Shown: piece by piece, positions 1-7,549 of the stretch
Layout of the letters: the number at the start of each line of letters is the position of its first letter
Numbering within the stretch: the first letter of the stretch is position 1
DNA from: JBHELQ01 sp046262995
GTDB lineage: Bacteria; Actinomycetota; Thermoleophilia; Solirubrobacterales; Thermoleophilaceae
Direction of reading: 5' to 3'
NCBI GenBank assembly: GCA_046262995.1
Contig: JBHELQ010000023.1
Span: forward strand, 1-35,919
DNA: 35,919 nt
Made by a program: the position numbers and the translations under genes
The notes under the pieces: generated by a model
What the model was told of the DNA's origin: nothing
Database searches by the model: none
Seen by the model: only the letters and a program-made list of their open reading frames with translations

Positions 1-87
1 GGGGTGATCGGAGCCGGGATCCCGTTCATCGCCGCGGTGGTGGCGGTCGTCACCGGTCTGCTGTTCCGGCGCACCGTCCGAGGCTGA
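1..87 (+). CDS. C-terminal end of a membrane protein (partial)
   Basis: Frame 1 is open from the window edge to a TGA at 85-87 and encodes 28 residues. Almost all of it is one hydrophobic segment (glycine, isoleucine, valine, alanine and phenylalanine) ending in a positively charged tail, RRTVRG. This is what the last membrane helix and cytoplasmic tail of a transporter or other integral membrane protein looks like. The family cannot be named from so short a piece. It lies 31 bp upstream of, and co-directional with, the next gene. Confidence 0.6.
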   Translation, partial: GVIGAGIPFIAAVVAVVTGLLFRRTVRG

Positions 88-118
88 GCGCGCGGCCGTT
101 TGTGAGAGGCTCCGCAGC

Positions 119-1285
119 GTGGCCGGGGAGCGCGCACACGACGTCGTCCTGTTCGGCGCAACGGGGTTCACCGGCGGGCTGACCGCCGAGTACCTGGCGG
201 CCAACGCCCCCGCGGGGACGCGGCTGGGCCTGGCCGGACGCAACCGCCAGAAGCTCGAGGCGCTGCGCTCCCGCCTGTCCGGCGACGTCGAGCCGGCGCT
301 GCTGCACGCGGACGTCGAGGACGCCGGCTCGCTGCGGGAGCTCGCCGAGAGCGCCCGCGTCGTGATCACGACGGTGGGTCCCTACCTGAACTACGGCGAG
401 CCGCTCGTGGCCGCCTGCGCCCAGGCCGGTACCGACTACGTCGACCTGACCGGCGAGTCCGAGTTCGTCGATCGGATGTACGTGCGCCACCACGAGCGCG
501 CCGAGCAGAGCGGGGCGCGCCTCGTGCACGCCTGCGGCTTCGACTCGATTCCGCACGACCTGGGCGCCTACTTCACCGTGAAGCAGCTGCCTGAGGGGGT
601 GCCGATCAAGGCGGAGGGCTTCGTGCGCGCGGGCGGCCGGCTGTCGGGCGGCACCTTCCAGTCGGCAGTCACGAGCTTCTCGCGCGCGCGGGAGATGGCG
701 AAGGTGGCTCGCGAGCGGCGCGAGCGGGAGCCGGGCCCGGAGGGCCGCCGGGTGCATCCGGTCAAGGCAAGGCCGCGGCGCGAGGAGGCGATCGGCGCCT
801 GGGCGCTGCCCATGCCCACCATCGATCCGCAGGTGGTCCTGCGCTCGGCCGCGGCGATCGACCGCTACGGCCCTGACTTCTCCTACGGGCACTACGTCGC
901 GGTCAAGCGGCTGCCGGTGGCGGCGGGCATGGTCGGCGGCATCGCCGGACTGGTCGCGCTCTCCCAGCTGGCGCCCACGCGCAACTGGCTGCTCGGGCGC
1001 ATCAAGTCGGGGGAGGGACCGACGCCCGAGCAGCGCGACAAGGCCTGGTTCAAGGTCCGTTTCGTGGGCGAGGGCGGGGGCCGGCGCGTGGTGACCGAGG
1101 TCTCCGGGGGCGACCCCGGCTACGGCGAGACCTCGAAGATGCTCGCCGAGTCGGCGCTCTGCCTGGCCCACGACGAGCTGCCGCCCTCGGCCGGGCAGGT
1201 CACCACGGCAGTGGCCATGGGTGACGCCCTGACCGAGCGCCTGCAGCCCGCGGGAATCCGGTTCACAGTGCTCGAGTCGGGCTAG
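119..1285 (+). CDS. saccharopine dehydrogenase-like NAD(P)-binding reductase (trans-acting enoyl reductase type)
   Basis: The 388-residue protein begins with a Rossmann fold: beta strand DVVLFGAT followed by GATGFTG at about residues 13-19, the dinucleotide-binding loop. The strand/helix order and the later segment YVDLTGESEFVDRMY, then HACGFDSIPHDLGAY, match the saccharopine dehydrogenase NADP-binding family that includes mycobacterial trans-acting enoyl reductases, which are near 400 residues. Those enzymes reduce a double bond in lipid or polyketide intermediates; the substrate here is unknown. The GTG start at 119 is chosen because GAGAGG lies about 10 bases upstream. The next gene starts 9 bp after the stop, so the two redox genes are probably one operon. 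The family assignment is firm; the reaction is inferred. Confidence 0.85.
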   Translation: MAGERAHDVVLFGATGFTGGLTAEYLAANAPAGTRLGLAGRNRQKLEALRSRLSGDVEPALLHADVEDAGSLRELAESARVVITTVGPYLNYGEPLVAACAQAGTDYVDLTGESEFVDRMYVRHHERAEQSGARLVHACGFDSIPHDLGAYFTVKQLPEGVPIKAEGFVRAGGRLSGGTFQSAVTSFSRAREMAKVARERREREPGPEGRRVHPVKARPRREEAIGAWALPMPTIDPQVVLRSAAAIDRYGPDFSYGHYVAVKRLPVAAGMVGGIAGLVALSQLAPTRNWLLGRIKSGEGPTPEQRDKAWFKVRFVGEGGGRRVVTEVSGGDPGYGETSKMLAESALCLAHDELPPSAGQVTTAVAMGDALTERLQPAGIRFTVLESG

Positions 1286-1294
1286 CGCGACGTC

Positions 1295-2473
1295 GTGGAG
1301 GCGGAACCCCGAGCTCTCGTGTGTGGCGCCGGCCCAGGCGGGCTTGCGGCCGCGGCCGCCCTGAAACGCGCGGGCGTGCCGGCGCTCGTGCTGGAGCGCG
1401 CGGAGCGGGTGGGGGAGAGCTGGCGCCGCCGCTACGAGGGCCTGTCGCTGAACACGCTCGGGTGGCTGTCCGGGCTGCCGGGCTACCGCGCCAAGCTGCG
1501 GCGCTATGGCGAGTACCCGACGCGCGAGAAGTGGATCGAGTACCTCGAGGACTACGCCGCCCACCACGGCCTGGAGATCGAGTTCGGGACGGAGGTGGAG
1601 CGCATCGACCGGGCGAATGGAGGCTGGCGGGTCGGGACGTCGGCCGGCGCGCGCGAGGCGCCGATCGCCGTCGTGGCTATGGGCTCCGACCACAAGCCCT
1701 GGATGCCGGATTGGCCCGGCCGCGAGGGATTCCAGGGCGAGCTCCTGCACGCGGCCGACTACCGCAGCCCGAAGCCCTTCCACGGCCGCGATGTGCTGGT
1801 GGTAGGCCCCGGCAACACCGGCTCGGAGCTGGCGACCCTCCTGACCAACGGCGGCGCGACCCGCGTGCGCGCCGCCATGCGGACGCCGCCGAACATCTTT
1901 CCGCGCAAGTGGCTCGGGCTGTCGCTGAACCTGACCGCGCTGGGGCTCGAGTGGCTGCCGAGGGGCGCGGCGGACGCGGTCGGGCGGGCTACCCAGCGCA
2001 TGATCTACGGGAACCTGTCGGAGCACGGACTGCCGTTCCCACAGCTTGGCCTGCGGAGCTCGCTCGAGCAGAAGCGGATCGCGCCGGCCATCGACGCCGG
2101 CTTCGTCGAGGCGGTCAAGGCCGGACGTATCGAGCTGGTACCGACGATCGAGCGCTTCGAGGGCCGCGACGTTCTGTTGGTCGACGGCACCCGCATCCAG
2201 CCCGACGCCGTGATCGCCGCAACCGGGTACCGCCGCGGTCTCGAGCCGCTCGTCGGGCACCTGGGCGTACTCGATGAACGTGGCTTCCCCGCCGGCGCAT
2301 TCGAGCGAGGCGTGCTGGAGCAGCCGCACGCCCCCGGGCTGTTCTTCATCGGCTACCGCGCCAAGATCAGCGGCCAGCTGCGGCTGATGCGGATCGACTC
2401 GCGCAGGATCGCGCGCCTGGTCAAGCGCCGGGTACGCACGCGGCAGCCGCGCAGGGCGGCGGCGCCGGCTTAG
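1295..2473 (+). CDS. flavin-containing monooxygenase / FAD-NAD(P)H oxidoreductase
   Basis: This 392-residue protein has the two nucleotide-binding loops of flavin monooxygenases: GAGPGG at residues 11-16 for FAD and GPGNTG at 171-176 for NADPH. Between them is the family signature FxGxxxHxxxY (F146, G148, H152, Y156), which defines FMO/YUCCA-type enzymes. A late ATGYR segment is the second FAD motif. Such enzymes insert one oxygen from O2 into a nucleophilic or ketone substrate using NADPH. The start is a GTG 9 bp after the upstream reductase stop, without a strong ribosome site, consistent with coupling. It faces the exported protein gene at 2501 on the opposite strand, only 27 bp away. The substrate is not predictable. 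Confidence 0.88.
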   Translation: MEAEPRALVCGAGPGGLAAAAALKRAGVPALVLERAERVGESWRRRYEGLSLNTLGWLSGLPGYRAKLRRYGEYPTREKWIEYLEDYAAHHGLEIEFGTEVERIDRANGGWRVGTSAGAREAPIAVVAMGSDHKPWMPDWPGREGFQGELLHAADYRSPKPFHGRDVLVVGPGNTGSELATLLTNGGATRVRAAMRTPPNIFPRKWLGLSLNLTALGLEWLPRGAADAVGRATQRMIYGNLSEHGLPFPQLGLRSSLEQKRIAPAIDAGFVEAVKAGRIELVPTIERFEGRDVLLVDGTRIQPDAVIAATGYRRGLEPLVGHLGVLDERGFPAGAFERGVLEQPHAPGLFFIGYRAKISGQLRLMRIDSRRIARLVKRRVRTRQPRRAAAPA

Positions 2474-2500
2474 TCGAAGCTCTGGACGAACGACAGGCGG

Positions 2501-3055
2501 CTAGGGCTTGCCCCCACTCGCGCCGTGCTCGCCCGCCTGCGAGTGGGTCTCCCCGGTGCCGGGTCCACCCCTCGGAACCGACTCCGGCCCGCCGCCGAGC
2601 TGGTGGGCGCGCGTGGCCGTCTCGGGGCCGAACTGGCGCCGCTGCTCGGGGGTCGCCGTTCGCTGGCCCTTGGCGCGCTCGGACGTCTCCTGGCCGAACT
2701 GACGTCCGGCGCTCGACTGGCGGTTCTGCCGGACCGTGCGCGCGTGGCGGTGGTTCGTCTTCGCCCGCTCGGAAGCGCCGTGGCCTCGGTCACAAGCGGC
2801 CCGCGCCTGGGCGGGAAGCTCCGATCCGCGCGCGGCGGTCGCCACGGCATGGCCGAACTCGCAGCCACGGTCGGACGTGGGCGTGCCCTTGATCACGTCG
2901 AGCACGTCGCTCGAGCGCGGCGACGAGTCGTTCTGCCCTGCCTCCCCCGCCTGCTTGGGCAGGCCGACGCCGGCGACTGCCAGTCCGGCGCCAACCAGCA
3001 GCACCGATGCGACGGCCACGGCGGCCTTCAGGGGTGTGAAGGGCTTGCGAAGCAT
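2501..3055 (-). CDS. exported repeat-containing protein of unknown function
   Basis: The frame stays open far upstream, but the ATG at 3055 is clearly the start: AAGGAGG lies 7 bases before it, and upstream codons run into the divergent CAP gene. The 184-residue product has a Lys/Arg N-terminus and a hydrophobic segment at about residues 10-32, a signal peptide or anchor. The rest is polar, with two cysteines. A 12-residue unit beginning [EQ]FG recurs at 66-77, 119-130 and 141-152 (EFGHAVATAARG, QFGQETSERAKG, QFGPETATRAHQ), with a weaker copy at 90-101. The tail is Gly/Pro/Ser rich. I do not recognise the family. Divergent placement next to another secreted protein suggests a cell-envelope role, which is only inference. 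Confidence 0.75.
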   Translation of the reverse strand: MLRKPFTPLKAAVAVASVLLVGAGLAVAGVGLPKQAGEAGQNDSSPRSSDVLDVIKGTPTSDRGCEFGHAVATAARGSELPAQARAACDRGHGASERAKTNHRHARTVRQNRQSSAGRQFGQETSERAKGQRTATPEQRRQFGPETATRAHQLGGGPESVPRGGPGTGETHSQAGEHGASGGKP

Positions 3056-3170
3056 GAGGTTTCCTCCTTGAAGGGCTTGCTCTCCTCCCTCACAACGCGC
3101 CGGTGGGCCAGAGGTCGTCGAGTTCCGCTCAGCTATTCCCCGATCTCGCCGACTAACGTCGGTAGAAGCT

Positions 3171-3683
3171 GTGTTCGCCTCCGCCAGACCTACGCTGAAG
3201 CGCTTGGGAACAGCAGGTCTGATGACTGCCTGTCTGCTGGCACTCCCGGTCTTCCCGTCCGGCGCCAAAGCCCGCACCAGCCCAGCCGTCCTGCGCGCCG
3301 AGAAGCGGATCCGCGCGTGCGCCAACCGCCAGCGCCACCTGCACGGACTTCCTTCCGTTCGCGCCAGCCGCGCGCTGCACCGCGCCGCGCACCTGGACGC
3401 CCGGAACATGGCGCGGCATGGGTTCTTCGCGCACGAGGACCCCTGGGGCCGCTCGCCCGGCGACCGCATCGCGCTGTTCAGCTCGCTTCAATGGTCGTGG
3501 GGCGAGAACATCGCGGCCGGCCAGCCCAGCGTGCGCTCGGCCTGCCGCGCCTGGATGCACAGCCCGGGCCACCGCGCGAACATCCTGGAGCCGAGCTTCA
3601 AGCGCGCGGGCGGCGGCTTCGCGCGCGGCGGGCCCTACGGGACCTACTTCGTGATGGAGCTCGGCACGCCGCAGCCCCGCTGA
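3171..3683 (+). CDS. secreted CAP-domain (SCP/PR-1-like) protein
   Basis: The 170-residue product starts with a Sec-type signal: basic residues (ARPTLKRLG), then a hydrophobic core (TACLLALPVF) and an ALA/KA-like cleavage region near residue 34. The mature part shows the CAP fold signatures in order: HxxARNMARHGFFAH, WGENIAAG, and WMHSPGHRANIL. These carry the two histidines and glutamate that line the CAP cleft. Bacterial CAP proteins are extracellular, and their substrates are mostly unknown. The GTG at 3171 gives the complete signal peptide; only a weak GGTAGAAG precedes it. It shares a 115-bp divergent intergenic region with the exported repeat protein on the other strand and ends 7 bp from the STAS gene. 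Confidence 0.88.
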   Translation: MFASARPTLKRLGTAGLMTACLLALPVFPSGAKARTSPAVLRAEKRIRACANRQRHLHGLPSVRASRALHRAAHLDARNMARHGFFAHEDPWGRSPGDRIALFSSLQWSWGENIAAGQPSVRSACRAWMHSPGHRANILEPSFKRAGGGFARGGPYGTYFVMELGTPQPR

Positions 3684-3690
3684 CGGAGGC

Positions 3691-4047
3691 TCAGGCGATG
3701 GCGTCCTGGAGCGCCGAGCGCGAGCGGACCACCTGCAGGCGCCCGCGCGCGTCGATCAGCGTGAACAGCCTGAGCACGTGCTGGTTCGTGCACACGACGC
3801 AGAAGCGGCGGCCGCTCGCCCGCATGGCCTCGCTTGTCTCGAGCAGCAGCCGCAGGCCGCCGCCGTCCATGAACTCGACGTCGCTCAGGTCCACGATGAG
3901 CTGGCGTACGCGATCGTCGGCCATCTGCTCGCCAAGCGCCCTGCGGAGCCTCGGAGCGCCCATGCGATCGAGCTCGCCGCTCACCGAGATCACGCGCGAC
4001 CAGGGGCTCGTTCGCTCCGTCGTCAGCTCGAGTGTGGGTGCGATCAT
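3691..4047 (-). CDS. STAS-domain protein (anti-sigma factor antagonist-like)
   Basis: The product, 118 residues from the ATG at 4047, is a single STAS domain: a beta strand VISVSGELDRMGAPRLR, then QLIVDLSDVEFMDGGGLRLLLE, then a GRRFCVVCTNQHVLRLFTL strand-helix. STAS proteins of the SpoIIAA/RsbV type bind anti-sigma kinases and release a sigma factor when unphosphorylated. In the family the motif after FMD is normally SSG, with the phosphorylated serine; here it is GGG. So control by serine phosphorylation seems impossible. The start at 4047 has GGAG 9 bases upstream; an in-frame ATG at 4062 would add five residues but has no ribosome site. No anti-sigma or sigma gene is adjacent. Confidence 0.85.
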   Translation of the reverse strand: MIAPTLELTTERTSPWSRVISVSGELDRMGAPRLRRALGEQMADDRVRQLIVDLSDVEFMDGGGLRLLLETSEAMRASGRRFCVVCTNQHVLRLFTLIDARGRLQVVRSRSALQDAIA

Positions 4048-4223
4048 CAGGACGTTCTCCATTTCAGGCGGCGCTTTCGCGTGCGCGGACCCGATTGCAG
4101 AAAGCGCCCGAAATGCCCGGGGACCGTCGTACTCGATCCACCGTACACCCGCCTTGCGGAAGGCGCGAACTCTGCTCTGTCCCCACGCGGACACCGACGG
4201 ACTGGTACGGTCGCACCCGTTCG

Positions 4224-4242
4224 GCCGGGTCGAAGGCCCGGC
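4224..4242 (+). other. hairpin in cold-shock gene leader
   Basis: GCCGGG (4224-4229) and CCCGGC (4237-4242) pair perfectly around a 7-base loop, 78 bases before the cold-shock start codon. It lies in the 272-bp divergent space between the STAS gene and csp. A TACGGT at 4206-4211 could be a -10 box, which would place the hairpin at the 5' end of the transcript. Long structured leaders are known on cold-shock mRNAs; a role here is inferred. Confidence 0.3.
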
Positions 4243-4319
4243 GAGGTAGTGCGAGTGTCCGCAGGTCGTTCCAAAGAGCCACCTCCGCGTACGCAGCACA
4301 CAAGCAGTGGAGGAAACGC

Positions 4320-4526
4320 ATGCCAACCGGAACGGTCAAGTGGTTCAGCGACGACAAGGGCTTCGGCTTCATCACCCCGGACGACGGCGGCAAGGACCTG
4401 TTCGTCCACCACACCGGGATCGTCAGCCAGGGATTCGCGTCCCTGGAGGAGGGCGCCAAGGTCTCCTTCGAGTCGGAGGCCGGGCCGAAGGGGCCGAAGG
4501 CCGTAAACGTCCAGCCCACCGGCTAG
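4320..4526 (+). CDS. csp: cold-shock protein (CspA family)
   Basis: The 68-residue protein is one cold-shock domain, the usual length. It opens with GTVKWFSDDKGFGFITPDDG, carrying RNP1 (KGFGFI, 13-18), followed by RNP2 (DLFVHH, 26-31); the aromatic and basic residues that stack on single-stranded RNA or DNA are all present. These proteins act in the cytoplasm as RNA chaperones. The ATG at 4320 has a strong GGAGG six bases upstream. The gene is monocistronic: it is divergent from the STAS gene and convergent with the small charged gene at 4549, 22 bp away. Identification is certain; whether it is cold-induced or constitutive is not visible. Confidence 0.97.
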   Translation: MPTGTVKWFSDDKGFGFITPDDGGKDLFVHHTGIVSQGFASLEEGAKVSFESEAGPKGPKAVNVQPTG

Positions 4527-4548
4527 TAGGCCGGGGCCGCCAGCGCGG

Positions 4549-4761
4549 CTAGCGCTGCTTGCCGAGCAGCTCGACCATCCGGCGGCGCTCGGCGGCCTGG
4601 CGCGCCTCCTGGCGCTCGCGCTCGTGCGCCTCGCGGCGCTGCTTGCCCGCCTTGCGCGCGTTGTCGTTGCGCTCGGCGATGCGCGCCTTCGTCTCCTTCC
4701 AGGCGGCGTCACCACGCTTCCCTGCCGGCTGCTCGTCCTGACGTTCGGTCTCGTCGCTCAC
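4549..4761 (-). CDS. small highly charged hypothetical protein
   Basis: This frame encodes 70 residues from a GTG at 4761, preceded by GGAG at short spacing. The sequence is almost entirely Glu, Arg, Lys, Gln and Ala (for example RREAHERERQEARQAAERRR) and should form one long amphipathic or coiled-coil helix without a signal peptide. It resembles the small basic proteins often seen in actinobacteria, but I do not recognise a named family. It is the only gene between csp and a 301-bp gap. A single-helix nucleic-acid or protein binding role would be a guess. Confidence 0.6.
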   Translation of the reverse strand: MSDETERQDEQPAGKRGDAAWKETKARIAERNDNARKAGKQRREAHERERQEARQAAERRRMVELLGKQR

Positions 4762-4896
4762 GCGCTCCGTCTCATGACTGCCCCCAGAGTGTCTGGACCA
4801 CAGGGGGATGCAGGGAGCGCAACACCCGAGTGTGGACGTGTCCCCCTGAAGACTACTCGCGGCGCCTGAGATTCCTGGCCCGGGTGCGGAAAAGTC

Positions 4897-4960
4897 GAGA
4901 GGGCCGTCACCGACCCCGCACCGCCTCCCTGCAAGTGCGAGCCGTGGTGCCGACCCTCTC
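4897..4960 (-). terminator. large imperfect hairpin, possible terminator of the antiporter gene
   Basis: The 301-bp gap at 4762-5062 has no gene but contains this structure. GAGAGGGCCGTCACC (4897-4911) pairs with GGTGCCGACCCTCTC (4946-4960) at 13 of 15 positions. Inside, CGCAC (4917-4921) pairs with GTGCG (4935-4939). On the minus strand, about 100 nt after the antiporter stop, the helix is followed by GACTTTTCC. That suits a weak intrinsic terminator, although the 15-bp two-tier stem is larger than needed, so a small structured RNA is also possible. Confidence 0.4.
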
Positions 4961-5062
4961 AGTCCTTATCTGAGCCTTGCCCGTCACCCCGGCGCTCGAA
5001 CCGCCTGGAAGCCCGGCTCAACGCAGGCCTAACAAAGGGGCGGCCCGGATGTGCCGCAGCGT

Positions 5063-6130
5063 CTAATCGACGAACGCGAAGGTCGCCAGTACGACGTAGA
5101 GGGCGATAAGCGCGCAGCCCTCGAACGCGAGCGCCTCGCCGTCGCCCGTGATCTGCCAGATCGCGATCGCCGTCAGGAACAGCGCACCGATGTAGACCGG
5201 CGCAAACGAGAAGGTCAGCGAGTGGGCGAACAGGAACGAGACCAGCACCAGGGCGGGGAACAGGAACGCGGCGATCTGAGCGACGGAGTTCTTTACGACC
5301 GAGATCGCCAGGTCCGGCTGGCCCTTGTGCGCCAGCACGATGCCCGTCACGTTCTCGACGGCGTTGCCCGCGATGGCCACGATCACGAGTCCGGCGAAGG
5401 CCTTCGAGATGCCGAGCGACTTGATCGCCGGCTCGAGCGCGGAGATGAACCAGTCGGATACGAACGCGGCCCCGACGCCGGCCAGCCCGAGCAGCGCGAT
5501 CGAGAAGCCGAGTGGCAACGTGGCCTCCGCCTGCTCGTCCGCCGTCTCGCGGGGCCCGTCGCTGCGCAGGTAGGACCACAGCCAGACCGCGTAGACCGCG
5601 AGCAGGGAGACCGCGCCGACGGCGGAGATCGCCTTCACGTGGTGGCTCGCCTCCCCTTCCGACTCGACCGTCAGGCCGACGATCACGATGATGAAGACGG
5701 CCACGAGCAGCAGCGTCGTCGTGTCCATGGGCAGCCGCCGCTTGAAGCGCATGCAGCCCTCGGGGTCGCGCCGCGCCCCGGTGATCACGACGAGGCCGAG
5801 CACCAGAAGCGCGTTGGCGAACAGCGAGCCGATGATCGAGGTCTTCGCGACCACGACCTGCCCGGCGCCGAGCGCGAACAGCACGATGAAGAACTCGGGC
5901 AGGTTGCCGAGGGTCGATTGGAGGAAGCCCGTGATCGCCGGCCCGAAGCGGCCGCCGACCTGCTCGGTGGCGAACGAGACGACCCAGGCCATGCCCGCCA
6001 GCGCCACGCCGGCCAGCACGAACGCCAGCACGGCCGCCGCGCCGGCGTAGTGCGCGACTCCTGCCGCCACGGCCGAGGCCCCGGTGGCCAGCAGGAAGCC
6101 GAGCTGCGGCCTGCTCAGGTCGCCGAGCAC
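5063..6130 (-). CDS. calcium/cation:proton antiporter (CaCA superfamily)
   Basis: The 355-residue protein is nearly all hydrophobic, with about ten or eleven predicted membrane helices. It carries the two inverted alpha-repeat motifs of the CaCA superfamily: GFLQSTLGNLPEF (GNLPE at 75-79, acidic E79) and AIAGNAVENVTG (GNAVE at 255-259, E259). The paired glutamates form the ion-binding site. The GN..E form and the length match CAX-type Ca2+/H+ exchangers rather than longer Na+/Ca2+ ones. A hydrophilic loop with acidic residues (about 154-163 and 191-204) separates the halves. The start is a GTG 24 bp after the stop of the upstream Pro-rich protein gene, and that TAG is in the same frame. Export of Ca2+ from the cytoplasm is the inferred role. 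Confidence 0.88.
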   Translation of the reverse strand: MLGDLSRPQLGFLLATGASAVAAGVAHYAGAAAVLAFVLAGVALAGMAWVVSFATEQVGGRFGPAITGFLQSTLGNLPEFFIVLFALGAGQVVVAKTSIIGSLFANALLVLGLVVITGARRDPEGCMRFKRRLPMDTTTLLLVAVFIIVIVGLTVESEGEASHHVKAISAVGAVSLLAVYAVWLWSYLRSDGPRETADEQAEATLPLGFSIALLGLAGVGAAFVSDWFISALEPAIKSLGISKAFAGLVIVAIAGNAVENVTGIVLAHKGQPDLAISVVKNSVAQIAAFLFPALVLVSFLFAHSLTFSFAPVYIGALFLTAIAIWQITGDGEALAFEGCALIALYVVLATFAFVD

Positions 6131-6154
6131 CGCGGGGTTGTACCGGGTCTCCGG

Positions 6155-6688
6155 CTAGCGGGTGGCGAGGGCGCGCTCCACCGCGGCGAGCACCGAGCGC
6201 CTGCCGCGGTGGCTTCCCTCGTAGAGCTGCACGGCGGCCAGGCTCTCGCTCGACGCGTCGGCCAGCGCGGCCACGGCCTCGCGGGCAGTCAGGCGGTCGT
6301 AGCCGTCCCAGGGCTCGGCGACCTCGATCTCCGGCCCCGCTCCCTCCTCGGCGTCCCGATCGGCGACCTGGGCGACCATCCTGACCCCGGTGTCGACGTG
6401 ATCGGGCTCGTCGGCCACCGGCGGAGGCGGGGGTGCCGGCCTGACGTGAGCCGCCTGCCCGGGCCGGCGCCGCGGACGGGGCGCCGGGCGCGGCCTGGCC
6501 GTCGGCCGGCGCTGCGGACGTGGCGGGACCGGCGGCGCGGGCGGCGGCGTCGCGCCGACCTCGGGGGCGTCCTCCCTCAGCAGGTCCTCGATCGCCCTGA
6601 GGGTCGTGGCCGCCGTCCCGACGAGCTCGGCCGCGCCGGCGCGAGCCACCCTGATCGGAAAGGTCACCAGACCGGTCACTAGCCCCAT
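6155..6688 (-). CDS. hypothetical protein with Pro/Arg-rich linker
   Basis: From the ATG at 6688 (a GTG at 6697 is an alternative; neither has a clear ribosome site) the product is 177 residues. It has three parts: an N-terminal helix (GLVTGLVTFPIRVARAGAAELVG), a middle stretch of Pro, Arg and Ala that must be disordered, and a C-terminal helical module with YDRLTAREAVAALADASSESL then YEGSHRGRRSVLAAVERAL. The helix-turn-helix pattern of this last module recurs, as far as I remember, at the ends of various actinobacterial proteins and may mediate protein contact. I do not recognise the whole protein. It precedes and probably shares a transcript with the antiporter. Confidence 0.6.
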   Translation of the reverse strand: MGLVTGLVTFPIRVARAGAAELVGTAATTLRAIEDLLREDAPEVGATPPPAPPVPPRPQRRPTARPRPAPRPRRRPGQAAHVRPAPPPPPVADEPDHVDTGVRMVAQVADRDAEEGAGPEIEVAEPWDGYDRLTAREAVAALADASSESLAAVQLYEGSHRGRRSVLAAVERALATR

Positions 6689-6754
6689 CGCGCCCACGAA
6701 CGGCGACTACCCGGCCGGACCAGCTCGAAACGCCGATCGAGCCTGCGCGTAAAG

Positions 6755-7540
6755 ATGTGTGCCGCCATCGACCGCATGGACAAAACCCGAACGAGGCTGA
6801 GGGAGTTCGATTCGCGGCCCGCGCTGGTGAAGACGGCGAAGGCGCTACGGCGGCTGCTCCCGGGCGACGACGACTACGGCGATCCGCTGTCTGTCGGAGG
6901 TAGTCAGCCGCCGCATCTGATCGGCCAGCGCCTGGCGGCCATGACGGCCGAGCGTCCGAGCGCGCTGCGCGAGGCGGGGCTCAGCGCCGTGCAGGTCTGG
7001 CAGGCGCTGTCCGAGGCCCAGGGGCGCGGGCGGGGCGATCGGGAGCTGGCCATCCTGTTCACGGACCTGGTGGGCTTCTCCGACTGGGCGCTCGAGGCCG
7101 GCGACACGATGGCGGTGGACCTGCTGCGGCGCGTGGGGAAGGTGGTGGAGCCGCCGCTGACCGCGCGCGGCGGCGAGATCGTCAAGCGGCTGGGGGACGG
7201 GCTGATGGCCGTCTTCGAGGATCCGGGCGACGCGGTCGAGGCGGCGCTCGAGGCGACAACGGCGCTCGAGGGCGTGGAGGTCGCGGGCCACTGTCCGCGT
7301 CTGCGGGCAGGCGTCCACTTCGGCAAGCCGCGGAAGCTCGGCGGCGACTACTTCGGCGTCGATGTGAACACCGCGGCGCGCGTGATGCAGGCCGCGGGGC
7401 CCAACGAGCTCTTGATCTCGCAGACTGCGTGCGAGCGCGTTGACGAGGAGCGGCTCGGCTTGAGCCGGCGCTGGCGCTTCAGGGCGAAGGGCGCGCCGAA
7501 GGACCTGAAGGTCTACGCCGCCGAGCTGCAGCCCGAGTAG
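6755..7540 (+). CDS. class III adenylate/guanylate cyclase
   Basis: The 261-residue protein has an N-terminal helical region of about 95 residues and a C-terminal class III cyclase domain. All catalytic residues are visible: metal-binding D104 (FTDLVGFS) and D148 (RLGDG), purine-selecting K144 (EIVKR) and D198 (GGDYFG), and transition-state N205 and R209 (VNTAARV). The Lys/Asp pair is the one that selects ATP, so cAMP is the likely product. There are no membrane segments, so it should be cytoplasmic and dimeric. The N-terminal region could be regulatory but is not one I can name. The ATG at 6755 is the most upstream start; ATG at 6776 is possible. It is convergent with the MFS gene, 9 bp away. 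Confidence 0.92.
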   Translation: MCAAIDRMDKTRTRLREFDSRPALVKTAKALRRLLPGDDDYGDPLSVGGSQPPHLIGQRLAAMTAERPSALREAGLSAVQVWQALSEAQGRGRGDRELAILFTDLVGFSDWALEAGDTMAVDLLRRVGKVVEPPLTARGGEIVKRLGDGLMAVFEDPGDAVEAALEATTALEGVEVAGHCPRLRAGVHFGKPRKLGGDYFGVDVNTAARVMQAAGPNELLISQTACERVDEERLGLSRRWRFRAKGAPKDLKVYAAELQPE

Positions 7541-7549
7541 GCCGCTCGG

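Noticed and set aside
50..2329. Long antisense open frame across the reductase and monooxygenase genes
   Set aside because: Arg/Gly/Leu/His-rich composition without domain motifs; GC-rich shadow of two well-supported genes.
5051..6682. Plus-strand open frame antisense to the antiporter
   Set aside because: Arg/Asp/Gln-rich, no motif; the minus strand has clear CaCA motifs.
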